From Sphingobium sp. (lineage in GTDB: Bacteria; Pseudomonadota; Alphaproteobacteria; Sphingomonadales; Sphingomonadaceae): a DNA stretch of 8,560 nt. The DNA is taken from positions 1 to 8,560 of the forward strand of contig QFQF01000037.1 in the NCBI GenBank assembly GCA_003248935.1, written 5' to 3'. A model generated the notes under the pieces. The model worked only from the letters and a program-made list of their open reading frames with translations, did no database searches and was not told where the DNA came from. How positions within the stretch are numbered: position 1 is the stretch's first letter; each line of letters begins with the position of its first letter. The position numbers and the translations under genes are program-made. This document shows, in pieces, positions 1 through 7,218 of the stretch.

Positions 1-36
1 CATCTGCTCATCCGTCAGCCAATATAGGTCGCTCAT
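1..36 (-). CDS. IS5-family-like transposase, N-terminal 12 codons only
   Basis: Twelve codons from an ATG at 36 read MSDLYWLTDEQM and run off the left edge of the window. This short N-terminus is typical of IS5-family DDE transposases, which usually continue into a helical region containing a PFFP-type motif. That part is not visible here. A purine-rich ribosome site GAGGAG sits about seven bases before the ATG, which supports the start. The gene faces away from the phospholipase cluster. With 12 residues the family call is a recognition by memory, and whether the rest of the gene is intact cannot be judged. Confidence 0.6.
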   Translation of the reverse strand, partial: MSDLYWLTDEQM

Positions 37-42
37 GCTCAG

Positions 43-50
43 TCTCCTCT
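43..50 (-). promoter_or_regulatory. Ribosome binding site of the left-edge transposase
   Basis: Read on the minus strand the bases are AGAGGAGA, ending about six bases before the ATG at 36. This is a near-consensus Shine-Dalgarno sequence and fixes the start of the partial transposase. Confidence 0.6.
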
Positions 51-97
51 CGGAGCCTGAATCAGATCGGGGCGCTCAGATCAATGGGTCCTGACCC

Positions 98-262
98 TAA
101 GTGATCTTGGAGCAGAATGTGAATGCGCCGCGCCGTAGCGCCGTCCGCCCATGGGCGGCAACGGTCAATAAAAGGAACACTCAGACCCAACTCGTGCAAT
201 ATGGCATTCACAGCCCCCCAACATTTCGTGTGCGCCGCTTGCTTCGATGACCCAGGTGTGGG
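98..262. other. Gene-free spacer between the insertion sequence and phospholipase C
   Basis: No open frame with a convincing start is seen here. It contains a perfect 14-base palindrome, CCGCCCATGGGCGG at 145-158. An outer CCGT/ACGG arm pair extends it to 141-164, with two unpaired bases. A second dyad overlaps the phospholipase stop codon. Neither is followed by a run of T on the minus strand, so neither looks like a standard intrinsic terminator. Confidence 0.5.
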
Positions 263-265
263 TCA
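248..265 (-). repeat. Seven-base inverted repeat covering the phospholipase C stop codon
   Basis: TGACCCA and TGGGTCA flank a four-base loop. The stop codon of the phospholipase gene (263-265) is the first arm in the transcript. It may act as a 3'-end hairpin, but no U-run follows, so intrinsic termination is not supported. Confidence 0.4.
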
Positions 266-2377
266 GTTATCGACCCTTGCCTGATCCCCTGCGCCCATTA
301 GGGGATCGGAGATGGTATGATGTCCGGTTTCGAGGCGTCCGGCGAGACGTATCTGGCTTTGTCCGGCGGTGATGGTGAGGTCGTACCAATTGCCTTGCTG
401 GCCAAGCGCGGTCTCGAAGTGGTGGCGCTGCAAGGGCGCGAGGACAAGAGCCGGGGACGCGCCGTTGGCATAGGCATCGGCGAGGGTGAGGTTGAGCGGC
501 GCTGTGGAGCGGTTGGCGATGCTGACATGCAGAACGGCGCGCGCCGGATCGAAATGGGGGGGCAGCAGGACCGGCGGAGCGCCTTGTCCGGTAAAGTGCC
601 GCAGGAACCCGTTGGGGCCGAGCACCCAGAGATCATAGGCGCCGTCCGATGTCATCGCCCATTCGTCCTGGAGCATCTTGCCCGCCTCGACCGTATAGCG
701 GCAGGGAAGCCGATCGAGGTGCAATCGGTCATAGACGTGGAAGACCGCGCCGGCCGCACCGGTGTTGCGGAAGGAGAGCGTGACCTTGTCCTTGCCGAAC
801 CTTGGCTCAACCTCAAGCGCATAGGGCAGCGCGCGCGAGGGCCTTGTCCCGCTCTCCTGGAACAACGGCACGGGGGCCTCGGGCGGTACGATGCGCGGGC
901 GTTGAAGGTGGGCAAGCAGCACAGTGGACGCGCAGCGCGCATCGGGCAAGGCCGGAAGGGATAGGTCGACGCTCCCCTGGAAGTCGAACGCGGAGGTCAG
1001 GTCGGAGCAGACGGCCCGGTGCCAGGGGCTGATCGCGGGGATGGTGACGCCGAAACGCTTCTCGATGAACTGGCCGATCGAGGTGTGATCGGCGACCTGG
1101 GAATGGACCCAGCCGCCCTTGCTCCAGGGCGAGACGATGTAGAGCGGCACGCGCGGACCCAGGCCCCAGGGGCGTATCTTGCCGCTGATCGTGTCGGTCG
1201 GATCGAGAAACGTTCCGTCGCGATCCTCGAAATAGTCCCCGCGAACGTCCATCGTCGCCTTGCCCGCCAGCGATCCGTCTGCCCGATAAGATGGAACCGC
1301 AGGCGGCGGCATGTGGTCGAATTGTCCATCATTCTCGTCGAAGGTCAGGAAGAACACGGTCTTTGCCCAGACCGCCGGATTGGCGGTCAGCGCATCGAGC
1401 ACGGCGGCGGTGAATTCTGCGCCCTGAAGCGGGGTCGAAACACTCGGATGTTCGGAAAATTCGAACGAGGGCAAAACCCACGATACGGCGGGCAGGGTGC
1501 CGCGTTGCGCATCCTGCGCCAGCGCGTCGATCCAGCCGAAGCGCATGCCCCTTTCATACAGCCCCGAGCCCGGCTTTGCGGTACGAAAGCTCTCAAAGGC
1601 GAGGCCGCCGTGCATCGCTCCGCCATAATTGTTGTTCGGATCCTGATAGATGCGCCAGCTAATGCCGGCTGCTTCCAACACGTCCGGAATGGTCGGCCAG
1701 GTCAGCGCGTTGCCGGCATAGGTATAGCCGGGATCGGGCAATTCACCCTTGACCCAGCAGCGCAGATTGTTCGGCTCGGAATTGTGGGCGAGGCCCGGTT
1801 CGCCCCGCGCCCGGGAAATCGGGTCCTGACCGGAACCCGACCAGAAGACGATGCGATTGGGGTCGGTACCGGTCGTGATCGAGCAGTGATAGGCATCGCT
1901 GATCGTGAACGCGTCCGCCAGAGCATATTGGAAAGGGATGTCCTGACGGCAATAGTGCCCCATGGAATAGGCCGTCTTGTAGCGCGGCCATTCGCACAAG
2001 CGCCCCTGGCCCCATGCTGCCTGTGCATCGGCGAAAGCATGCGGCGTGCCCGGAACCTGGATTGCATCGGTTGTGCTGGTGTCGAGGTGGAAGGGCGAGT
2101 GGACGCGATTTCCATCGCTTTGCTCCCAGACCTGCTTGCCGCCGGGAAGCGGAATAGGGTGACGATCACCAAAACCACGGACGCCCCGCAGCGCACCGAA
2201 ATAGTGATCGAACGACCGGTTTTCCTGCATCAGGATGACAATGTGTTCGACGTCGGCGAGGGTTCCGGTCCTGCCGACCGGTTTCAGTGCCCGGGCGCGC
2301 GCAATGCTCGGTATCAATGCGGCAAAGGCACCGGCCCCCGCGCCAGCAAGGAAATTGCGCCTCGTACCGAAAGGCAT
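263..2377 (-). CDS. Tat-exported phosphocholine-type phospholipase C
   Basis: About 704 residues, the usual length of the bacterial phosphocholine-specific phospholipase C family (PlcH/PlcN type). These enzymes cut phosphatidylcholine or sphingomyelin into phosphocholine and diacylglycerol or ceramide outside the cytoplasm. Counting from the ATG at 2377, a twin-arginine signal (TRRNFLAG, residues 5-12) precedes a hydrophobic stretch ending near ARARA. The phosphoesterase domain shows ENRSFDHYFG (about 52-61), TTGTDPNR (about 168-175, holding the expected threonine nucleophile), FDENDGQFDH (about 346-355) and VADHTSIGQF (about 428-437). Two C-terminal beta modules of DUF756 type follow (about 513-603 and 608-683). 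The start at 2377 has GGAGAAG six bases upstream. An in-frame ATG at 2392 lacks a ribosome site, and a further one at 2473 overlaps the leader hairpin. It lies about 100 bases downstream of the receptor gene and is probably co-transcribed. Hemolytic versus non-hemolytic type cannot be decided. Confidence 0.93.
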   Translation of the reverse strand: MPFGTRRNFLAGAGAGAFAALIPSIARARALKPVGRTGTLADVEHIVILMQENRSFDHYFGALRGVRGFGDRHPIPLPGGKQVWEQSDGNRVHSPFHLDTSTTDAIQVPGTPHAFADAQAAWGQGRLCEWPRYKTAYSMGHYCRQDIPFQYALADAFTISDAYHCSITTGTDPNRIVFWSGSGQDPISRARGEPGLAHNSEPNNLRCWVKGELPDPGYTYAGNALTWPTIPDVLEAAGISWRIYQDPNNNYGGAMHGGLAFESFRTAKPGSGLYERGMRFGWIDALAQDAQRGTLPAVSWVLPSFEFSEHPSVSTPLQGAEFTAAVLDALTANPAVWAKTVFFLTFDENDGQFDHMPPPAVPSYRADGSLAGKATMDVRGDYFEDRDGTFLDPTDTISGKIRPWGLGPRVPLYIVSPWSKGGWVHSQVADHTSIGQFIEKRFGVTIPAISPWHRAVCSDLTSAFDFQGSVDLSLPALPDARCASTVLLAHLQRPRIVPPEAPVPLFQESGTRPSRALPYALEVEPRFGKDKVTLSFRNTGAAGAVFHVYDRLHLDRLPCRYTVEAGKMLQDEWAMTSDGAYDLWVLGPNGFLRHFTGQGAPPVLLPPHFDPARAVLHVSIANRSTAPLNLTLADAYANGASPALVLAPLQRHHFETALGQQGNWYDLTITAGQSQIRLAGRLETGHHTISDPLMGAGDQARVDN

Positions 2378-2382
2378 GGAAT

Positions 2383-2389
2383 GCTTCTC
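2383..2389 (-). promoter_or_regulatory. Ribosome binding site that selects the phospholipase C start
   Basis: GGAGAAG read on the minus strand lies between the in-frame ATG codons at 2392 and 2377, a good distance before the second. This favours ATG 2377, which also places the twin-arginine motif at residues 6-7, as expected for a Tat signal. Confidence 0.6.
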
Positions 2390-2434
2390 CATCGTGGGAC
2401 GCCGGGCTGATCCAGGACAGTCTGGCGCAATGAA

Positions 2435-2467
2435 ATGCCGCATCGGCCAGCACGGCCAATGCGGCAT
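2435..2467 (-). terminator. Strong hairpin between the receptor and phospholipase C genes
   Basis: The arms ATGCCGCAT and ATGCGGCAT are perfect complements. Inside them GGCC pairs with GGCC, joined by one G-U pair in the minus-strand transcript, giving a 14-pair stem with a five-base loop. It begins ten bases past the receptor stop codon. Only a short UU follows the stem, so it is a weak or partial terminator at best. It may instead protect the upstream message or set the ratio of receptor to phospholipase. Confidence 0.5.
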
Positions 2468-2476
2468 GCCCATCGT

Positions 2477-5400
2477 TCAAAGGCGCCCGGTCAGGCCGAT
2501 CTTGAAGTAGCGACCGACCGTGTCATACAGCCCGTAATTGCCAACAATCGTGGTATTGTCGGAGCTGAAGGGCGGTTTCACGTCCAGAAGATTGTTGACC
2601 CCCAGCGTTACACCGAAGCGCCGGCTCAGATCGACCCGGACATCGAGATCGGTGTAGACGCGCGCAGCGGCGCGAGGATGTTCGTAATATTCCTTGCTGG
2701 CGTTGGGATCGACCAGAACGCTGCTGAGATAGCGGTTGGTGATGTTCGCGCTCCAGCGACCACGGCGATATCCGACATTCACGTTGGCGCGCAGATGCGG
2801 GTCAGAGAGACCTCCGTCCTGAATAGCCAGGAAGGATGCGTCGCCAGGCACCAACTGGCTCGTTTTCTCGATCAGGCGTGTTCCGTTGATGCTCAGCGTC
2901 AATTCTCCCCCGGCCAGCGGGCGGTTATAATCCAGGCTGAAATCGATACCGCGCGCTTTGAGCTCGGCGACATTGACGGAAGTGCCGTTGATCGCCGAAA
3001 TCTGATGCGTGGTCGGATCACGCGTGACCAGTGCGCAGAAGCTGTTGTCGATGCTCGACAAATTGGTGCAATAGTTGACGATGTTCTGGAACGTATAGGA
3101 TTGCACGGCATCTTCGATCGAGATGGTCCAAAAGTCGGCGGAGAGTTGCAGACCCGGCACGAAAGACGGCGCATATGTGAAACCCGCCGTCCATGAATTG
3201 GAGACTTCTTCGCGCAAATCGGCGTTCGAGCCGCTAGTAAACAGCACAGGGGTCTGATCGAGCGGCAGGGGCGAGGAAATGCCGAGCGCCGCGCAATTGG
3301 CTGCACGCTGCGCCGTCGCATTATATTGCCCGACTTCGCACGGATCGGTCGGGTTGGTGAATGATGTCGAGCTAGGCCCGAACAGTTCGAACAGGTTCGG
3401 GGCACGGACGCTGCGGGATAGGGAGGCGCGGACCCGAAGGTCCGAAACGGGTGCCCAGAGTACGCCGAACTTCCACGCTGAAGTATTGCCGATCGTGCTG
3501 TAGTGCGAAAAGCGATATGCGCCGTCCAGGCTCAATTCGCGTACAAATGGCCGGTCCGCAAGCACAGGCACGCGAAGTTCCGCATATGCCTCGGTTACGT
3601 CAAAGCTCTTGTTCAGGTTCGGATGGGCGTCGCGCCATGTGCCCGAATGCGATGCCTGACCGTTGAGGCTCAGCGGATCGTCGATCATTTCCAACGATTC
3701 GCGCCGATATTCAGCGCCCACCGCCATTTTGACCGCGCCGGCCGGCAGCTGGAGCAGGTCGCCACTGATCTGCGCGCCTGTATTGAAGAGCGAGTTCACA
3801 GTTTTCCAGCGGCGAGAGTAGAGAATGTAGTTGCGCAATTCGTCCGAGATGGTGTCCGAAAATATATTGTAGGGGATACAGCCAGCAGCGCGCGCCGTTT
3901 CATTCGCGCATATCGGATTACCATCGGCATCGGCGATGACCTGGGACGCGTAGATCAGATTATTGGCGAGCGGAACATTGTCGCTTCGGGCATTGTCTGT
4001 AGATCTGCCGTACAGCGCAAAGGCATTCCATTTGAACGTGTCGCCGAGTTTCCCCTCCAGCCCGGTCTCAAGATTGACCAGATCACGCGTATGAACGTTG
4101 GTGATCAGGCCGAACTCATCATAGGTCTTGTCGATGTTCAGCTTGGTCAAGCCGTTCGCCACCATGAACTGGCGCACAGGGTCAGGCAGATAGGGATTGT
4201 CCAGATTGACGGAAAGCCCGCCATTGCCGTTCAGGAAGGATGTCCGCGAATCCGCGCGATAATAATTGAACCAGCCGTTGCTGAAACTATGGGTATATTC
4301 CGTGTTCAGATAGGCGGTAAGGTCCGGGGCAATTTCGTAATTGAAGTTGCCATTGACCGAGAAGGTCTCAACCGGTTCCACCAGCTTGCGCGTATCGTTC
4401 AAATTGCGGCCCGGCCCACCATCGCCATAACTTGTCGCACCGGTCGTGATCGGCGTGTCATAGGTTCCCGGGACGATATTCCCGTTCTGGACGAGATAAG
4501 TCGTGCCGCCGAAGTAGAAGGTGGGATCGTAAGAGATGTAGAGGTAGCGCACGTCCCGATAATCGATCCGGTCGGGAATGCCATCGTTCGGGCCGGTATT
4601 TGCAGGATTGGCCGCGTTTGCCGTGAGGTTGCAACTGAAGCTGCGATCGCATTGCATCAGGCCGGAGCGATGCAGATAGGATGCGCCAAGGGTGAAGTGA
4701 CCCCGGCCGTCGGAAAAGTCGGTGCCAGCTAATATATAGCCGGAATATTGGTCAGCTCCACCATGCTGCGACACGCCAGTGCTGACATTATATTCCACGC
4801 CGTCAAAGTCGCGCTTCAGCAGGACGTTGGCTACACCCGTCACCGCGTCAGCACCGTAGATCGCGGATGTGCCGCCGGTAACAATATCGACCCGCTCCAC
4901 CAATCCGGCCGGTATCATGTTGAGGTCGATGCCCGAGAAATTCGATCCTCCCGACACGCGCCTATGTCCGTTGACCAGCGTGAGGCTGCGATTGGTCCCG
5001 AGGTTTCGCAGGTTCATGAAACCTGCGCCGCCATTGTCCTGATCGCCATTATTGTTCGGCGCTCCCTCGCCCCGTGCCACGGAGGGCACACGGCGAAGCA
5101 AGTCGTAGAGCGTGCCAGCGCCGACCCGTTCCAGTTCCTTCGAAGAAATGGTCAGAATCGGTGCCGTAACCTCGCGCCGGTCAACGACAGTATGAGAGCC
5201 GGTAACAACAATCTCATCCATCGTATCGGAAGCATCGGCAGGCGCGGTGAGGTCGTCCTGGTCCGGCACCTCTGCTACGGCCTGGGTCGCGCGCGTTTTC
5301 GCCGAACGGGCGCCACCGCCGTAGCGATTACTACCTTGCAGGATAAGGATAGTATCGCCGCGCTTCTTCCAGGTTAGATTTGAGTCTCGCAACAGCATCG

Positions 5401-5638
5401 CCAAAGCAGCCTCCAGCGAAGGCGCCCCCTGAATTGCGGGCGCTTTCCTACCGCGCAGCAATGTTTGGTCGGCAAGGATTTGCACCCGGGTTTGCCGGGA
5501 CAGCGCGTTCAGCGAGTCTTCCAGGCTCGCGGACGGCAAGGCGATGATGGCTTGTGCCTGCGCCGGTGCGCCGGCGACACCTAGAATTAGTGCAAAGGCG
5601 GCGACACTCGCGCGAAGTGAAATTCGAGACGTAAACAC
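2477..5638 (-). CDS. STN-domain TonB-dependent receptor/transducer
   Basis: About 1053 residues from a GTG at 5638. A signal peptide (about 1-29, ending in PAQAQA) is followed by an STN domain (about 32-102). In this family that domain signals to a FecR partner. A TonB-box-like DEIVVTG lies at about 141-147, a plug at about 157-277 (ending near IYGADAVTGVANVLLKR), then a long 22-strand-type barrel. The receptor would import a ligand across the outer membrane using TonB energy and report it to the neighbouring FecR. The mature chain has exactly eight cysteines in four close pairs. The last residue is Leu rather than the usual aromatic. GTG 5638 has GGGGGA six bases upstream; in-frame ATG codons at 5668 and 5737 lack a ribosome site. 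The stop lies before the phospholipase gene, and FecR ends about 100 bases upstream. The substrate is unknown. Confidence 0.93.
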   Translation of the reverse strand: MFTSRISLRASVAAFALILGVAGAPAQAQAIIALPSASLEDSLNALSRQTRVQILADQTLLRGRKAPAIQGAPSLEAALAMLLRDSNLTWKKRGDTILILQGSNRYGGGARSAKTRATQAVAEVPDQDDLTAPADASDTMDEIVVTGSHTVVDRREVTAPILTISSKELERVGAGTLYDLLRRVPSVARGEGAPNNNGDQDNGGAGFMNLRNLGTNRSLTLVNGHRRVSGGSNFSGIDLNMIPAGLVERVDIVTGGTSAIYGADAVTGVANVLLKRDFDGVEYNVSTGVSQHGGADQYSGYILAGTDFSDGRGHFTLGASYLHRSGLMQCDRSFSCNLTANAANPANTGPNDGIPDRIDYRDVRYLYISYDPTFYFGGTTYLVQNGNIVPGTYDTPITTGATSYGDGGPGRNLNDTRKLVEPVETFSVNGNFNYEIAPDLTAYLNTEYTHSFSNGWFNYYRADSRTSFLNGNGGLSVNLDNPYLPDPVRQFMVANGLTKLNIDKTYDEFGLITNVHTRDLVNLETGLEGKLGDTFKWNAFALYGRSTDNARSDNVPLANNLIYASQVIADADGNPICANETARAAGCIPYNIFSDTISDELRNYILYSRRWKTVNSLFNTGAQISGDLLQLPAGAVKMAVGAEYRRESLEMIDDPLSLNGQASHSGTWRDAHPNLNKSFDVTEAYAELRVPVLADRPFVRELSLDGAYRFSHYSTIGNTSAWKFGVLWAPVSDLRVRASLSRSVRAPNLFELFGPSSTSFTNPTDPCEVGQYNATAQRAANCAALGISSPLPLDQTPVLFTSGSNADLREEVSNSWTAGFTYAPSFVPGLQLSADFWTISIEDAVQSYTFQNIVNYCTNLSSIDNSFCALVTRDPTTHQISAINGTSVNVAELKARGIDFSLDYNRPLAGGELTLSINGTRLIEKTSQLVPGDASFLAIQDGGLSDPHLRANVNVGYRRGRWSANITNRYLSSVLVDPNASKEYYEHPRAAARVYTDLDVRVDLSRRFGVTLGVNNLLDVKPPFSSDNTTIVGNYGLYDTVGRYFKIGLTGRL

Positions 5639-5644
5639 TGCGTA

Positions 5645-5650
5645 TCCCCC
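5645..5650 (-). promoter_or_regulatory. Ribosome binding site supporting a GTG start for the receptor
   Basis: GGGGGA on the minus strand is followed by six bases and then GTG at 5638. Starting there gives a compact signal peptide (FTSRISLR followed by a hydrophobic core and PAQA). The ATG at 5668 would add ten residues before it and has no purine-rich site upstream. Confidence 0.45.
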
Positions 5651-5672
5651 GGTGTTAAAGCGGTTCATGGGG

Positions 5673-5699
5673 GAAGACGTGGAAAGGCTCGAAATTTCA
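5673..5699 (-). promoter_or_regulatory. Candidate FecI-type promoter in front of the receptor gene
   Basis: On the minus strand the sequence reads TGAAAT, 16 bases, then TC within CGTC. The E. coli fecA promoter recognised by FecI is known as GGAAAT, 17 bases, TC. The match is five of six bases with a spacing one shorter. Transcription from it would begin around 5665-5668, leaving a leader of roughly 30 bases to the GTG start. This is inference; promoter motifs for sphingomonad FecI-type factors differ and are not known to me in detail. Confidence 0.3.
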
Positions 5700-5755
5700 C
5701 AAAGTTTTTTTGCGCCCTGTTTGGGCTGACAAAGCATCAGGCATTAAACCGGTCA

Positions 5756-6682
5756 CTATTGGGTCAGGACCAGCGTGTCCGCGGTGCGGCGCACGACAAA
5801 GTTGTGCGTGATCGCCAGATTTTCGAGCTGGCTGACCGGATCCGTAAGCCGGATGCGACCGCTGACCGGTTTGTCACCCGTGCGATCGTCGCCGATTTCA
5901 ATAGGTAGCGGGGACAGGGGCTGCAGGTCGGCGACCACCTCACGCAGGGGTGCACCCTTGTACTCGACCCATTCGGCACGCCAACGCGCGATGTCGTCCC
6001 GCTTTGCGTCGGGCAGTCGTCGCAAGCCAGTTTCATCCAGCGTGGCAATCTGTTGCGCGTTCAAGGTCAGAGTGCTGTTTAACCAGCCGTTGCGGCCGAA
6101 TTGCACAACGCCGAACGCCACGGCCACGCGCGTTTGTCCCAGCCTGTGCACGACTTCAAAACCGGTCCCGATATCGACGATGCGCGCATCGCCGGTATCT
6201 ATCCTGAAGGGCCTTTTCGGGTCATGAGCGACGTCCGCGAAGATGGCACCGTGCGGCAGCGCGACGACGCGGTCATGCCTAGTGTAACGTACTTCCACCT
6301 TGGTATCATTGGCCAAAGTTAGTCGAGTGCCATCACTCAGGGTGACTTCGCGGATCTTTCCGTTAGCTGACGCATAGATTTCCGGTTGAGCGGTCCGGAG
6401 TTCGATCAGCGGCAATATGGAGTAGCCTCCGACCACAGCAAGAAGGAGCGGCACGCTGACGCCCGCCGCAATCCGGCGCGTCTTTTCGCCTTTTCGGTAG
6501 TGGCGAACAGCCTCGTCGACTTCCGGCCCCATGATCCGCCGCCACATCGCGTCGAATACGGGTTTGCGGGCTGGATCCCCGGCCAGCCAGCCGTCGAAGG
6601 CGGCTGCGTCGAACGGCGCGTCGTCTGTCCGGCGCTCGATCCATTGGGCCGCTTCCCACTTGATGGTTTCAATCTCGGACAG
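5756..6682 (-). CDS. FecR-type anti-sigma regulator
   Basis: About 308 residues from a CTG at 6682. FecR proteins sit in the inner membrane, hold the ECF sigma factor through a cytoplasmic N-terminus and receive the receptor signal at the periplasmic C-terminus. Visible parts are an N-terminal DUF4880-like segment (IKWEAAQWIERR, about 6-17), one membrane span (about 71-93), a FecR domain (about 99-195, with TLSDGTRLTLA and DIGTGFEV) and a C-terminal STN-like segment (about 254-307). The start is uncertain. The first in-frame ATG is at 6745 inside the sigma gene, but residues before SEIETIK do not resemble the family. The CTG at 6682 has GAGG five bases upstream and leaves a 14-base overlap with the sigma factor gene. 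The overlap implies translational coupling. It ends about 118 bases before the receptor start. Confidence 0.92.
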   Translation of the reverse strand: MSEIETIKWEAAQWIERRTDDAPFDAAAFDGWLAGDPARKPVFDAMWRRIMGPEVDEAVRHYRKGEKTRRIAAGVSVPLLLAVVGGYSILPLIELRTAQPEIYASANGKIREVTLSDGTRLTLANDTKVEVRYTRHDRVVALPHGAIFADVAHDPKRPFRIDTGDARIVDIGTGFEVVHRLGQTRVAVAFGVVQFGRNGWLNSTLTLNAQQIATLDETGLRRLPDAKRDDIARWRAEWVEYKGAPLREVVADLQPLSPLPIEIGDDRTGDKPVSGRIRLTDPVSQLENLAITHNFVVRRTADTLVLTQ

Positions 6683-7181
6683 GGCCGCCTCGCTTCTCCA
6701 GCATTTCGATCGCGCGATCCAGGTCGATGAACGCCCGTGCAACATGGTTGCTTACGGCGCTCGGGGAAAGCCCCAGGGCATTCGCGACTTCACCCGCCGA
6801 TTGGCCGTGAACCCGGCGCCGGATGAATACCTCGCGACGCAGGTGCGGCATTTTCTGGAGAACCTCCGCGATGAAGGCGATCAGTTGTCGGCGCCCCAGT
6901 TGTTCATCCACGCCAGGTTCCGAACAGGGAATGGTGTCCGACAGTTCGACCGAAGGCATGCGTTGAGCGCTGCGGAAATGGTCTCGGACAATGTTCAGCG
7001 ATATACGGCGGAGCAACGCGCGCGCATTCGTTATACGCGTTTCGGGTCTGGCTTCGAATGTCAGGATACGAAGATAGGCTTCCTGGACGATATCCTCACT
7101 CAGCGTCAGATCGCGAACGTGACGCTTGACGTATGCCAACAGGTCAGCGCGCTCGGTACCGATCTGATTGACTAGATTCAT
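6669..7181 (-). CDS. FecI-type ECF RNA polymerase sigma factor
   Basis: 170 residues from the ATG at 7181, the normal length for this family. Region 2 spans about 10-75 and includes LSEDIVQEAYLRIL (27-40). Region 4 spans about 100-160, with a helix-turn-helix around SAGEVANALGLSPSAVSNHV (128-147). There is no region 3, as expected for ECF factors. It would direct RNA polymerase to the receptor promoter, and perhaps its own, once released by the adjacent FecR, whose gene overlaps its 3' end. No strong ribosome site precedes the ATG, and the start codon touches one arm of a nine-base inverted repeat. An alternative in-frame ATG at 7223 adds 14 residues (MQWSGHKGALTGRS) that do not look like the family. 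Confidence 0.93.
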   Translation of the reverse strand: MNLVNQIGTERADLLAYVKRHVRDLTLSEDIVQEAYLRILTFEARPETRITNARALLRRISLNIVRDHFRSAQRMPSVELSDTIPCSEPGVDEQLGRRQLIAFIAEVLQKMPHLRREVFIRRRVHGQSAGEVANALGLSPSAVSNHVARAFIDLDRAIEMLEKRGGPVRD

Positions 7182-7218
7182 GGAGCGGCCCGTTAGAGCG
7201 CCTTTATGACCGCTCCAT
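7180..7218 (-). promoter_or_regulatory. Inverted repeat at the start codon of the sigma factor gene
   Basis: Perfect nine-base arms, ATGGAGCGG and CCGCTCCAT, are separated by 21 bases. In the sigma-factor transcript the second arm runs into the start codon at 7181, so a hairpin would hide the translation start. The first arm itself begins an ATG followed by GAG CGG TCA TAA, a four-codon reading frame (7218-7204). It may be a leader control element or a protein operator; neither is shown. Confidence 0.4.

Larger units (their letters stand above)
1..97 (-). mobile_element. 5' end of an IS5-family-like insertion sequence, cut by window edge
   Basis: On the minus strand this stretch carries the start of a transposase gene, its ribosome site and about 60 bases of leader. 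It ends at a near-palindromic GGGTCCTGACCC (86-97), which I take as the probable outer terminal repeat. The following TAA (98-100) could be a three-base target duplication of the kind some IS5 subgroups make. The other end of the element lies outside the window, so neither the repeat nor the duplication can be confirmed. The family call rests on the transposase N-terminus, which matches my memory of IS5-family elements common in sphingomonads. Confidence 0.6.

Noticed and set aside
145..158. The palindrome CCGCCCATGGGCGG as a terminator for phospholipase C
   Set aside because: There is no T-run on the minus strand after it and it is over 100 bases beyond the stop codon.
1019..2410. A 463-residue open frame on the plus strand, antisense to phospholipase C
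   Set aside because: It lies opposite a gene with clear family motifs, its translation shows no recognisable domain, and long antisense frames are usual in GC-rich genes.
3503..4732. A 409-residue open frame on the plus strand, antisense to the receptor
   Set aside because: No recognisable protein features, and it is fully covered by the well-supported receptor gene.
5758..5772. GGGTCAGGACC near the FecR stop resembles the terminal repeat of the left-edge insertion sequence
   Set aside because: It encodes the last residues of FecR in the normal frame with no disruption, so the similarity is probably chance.
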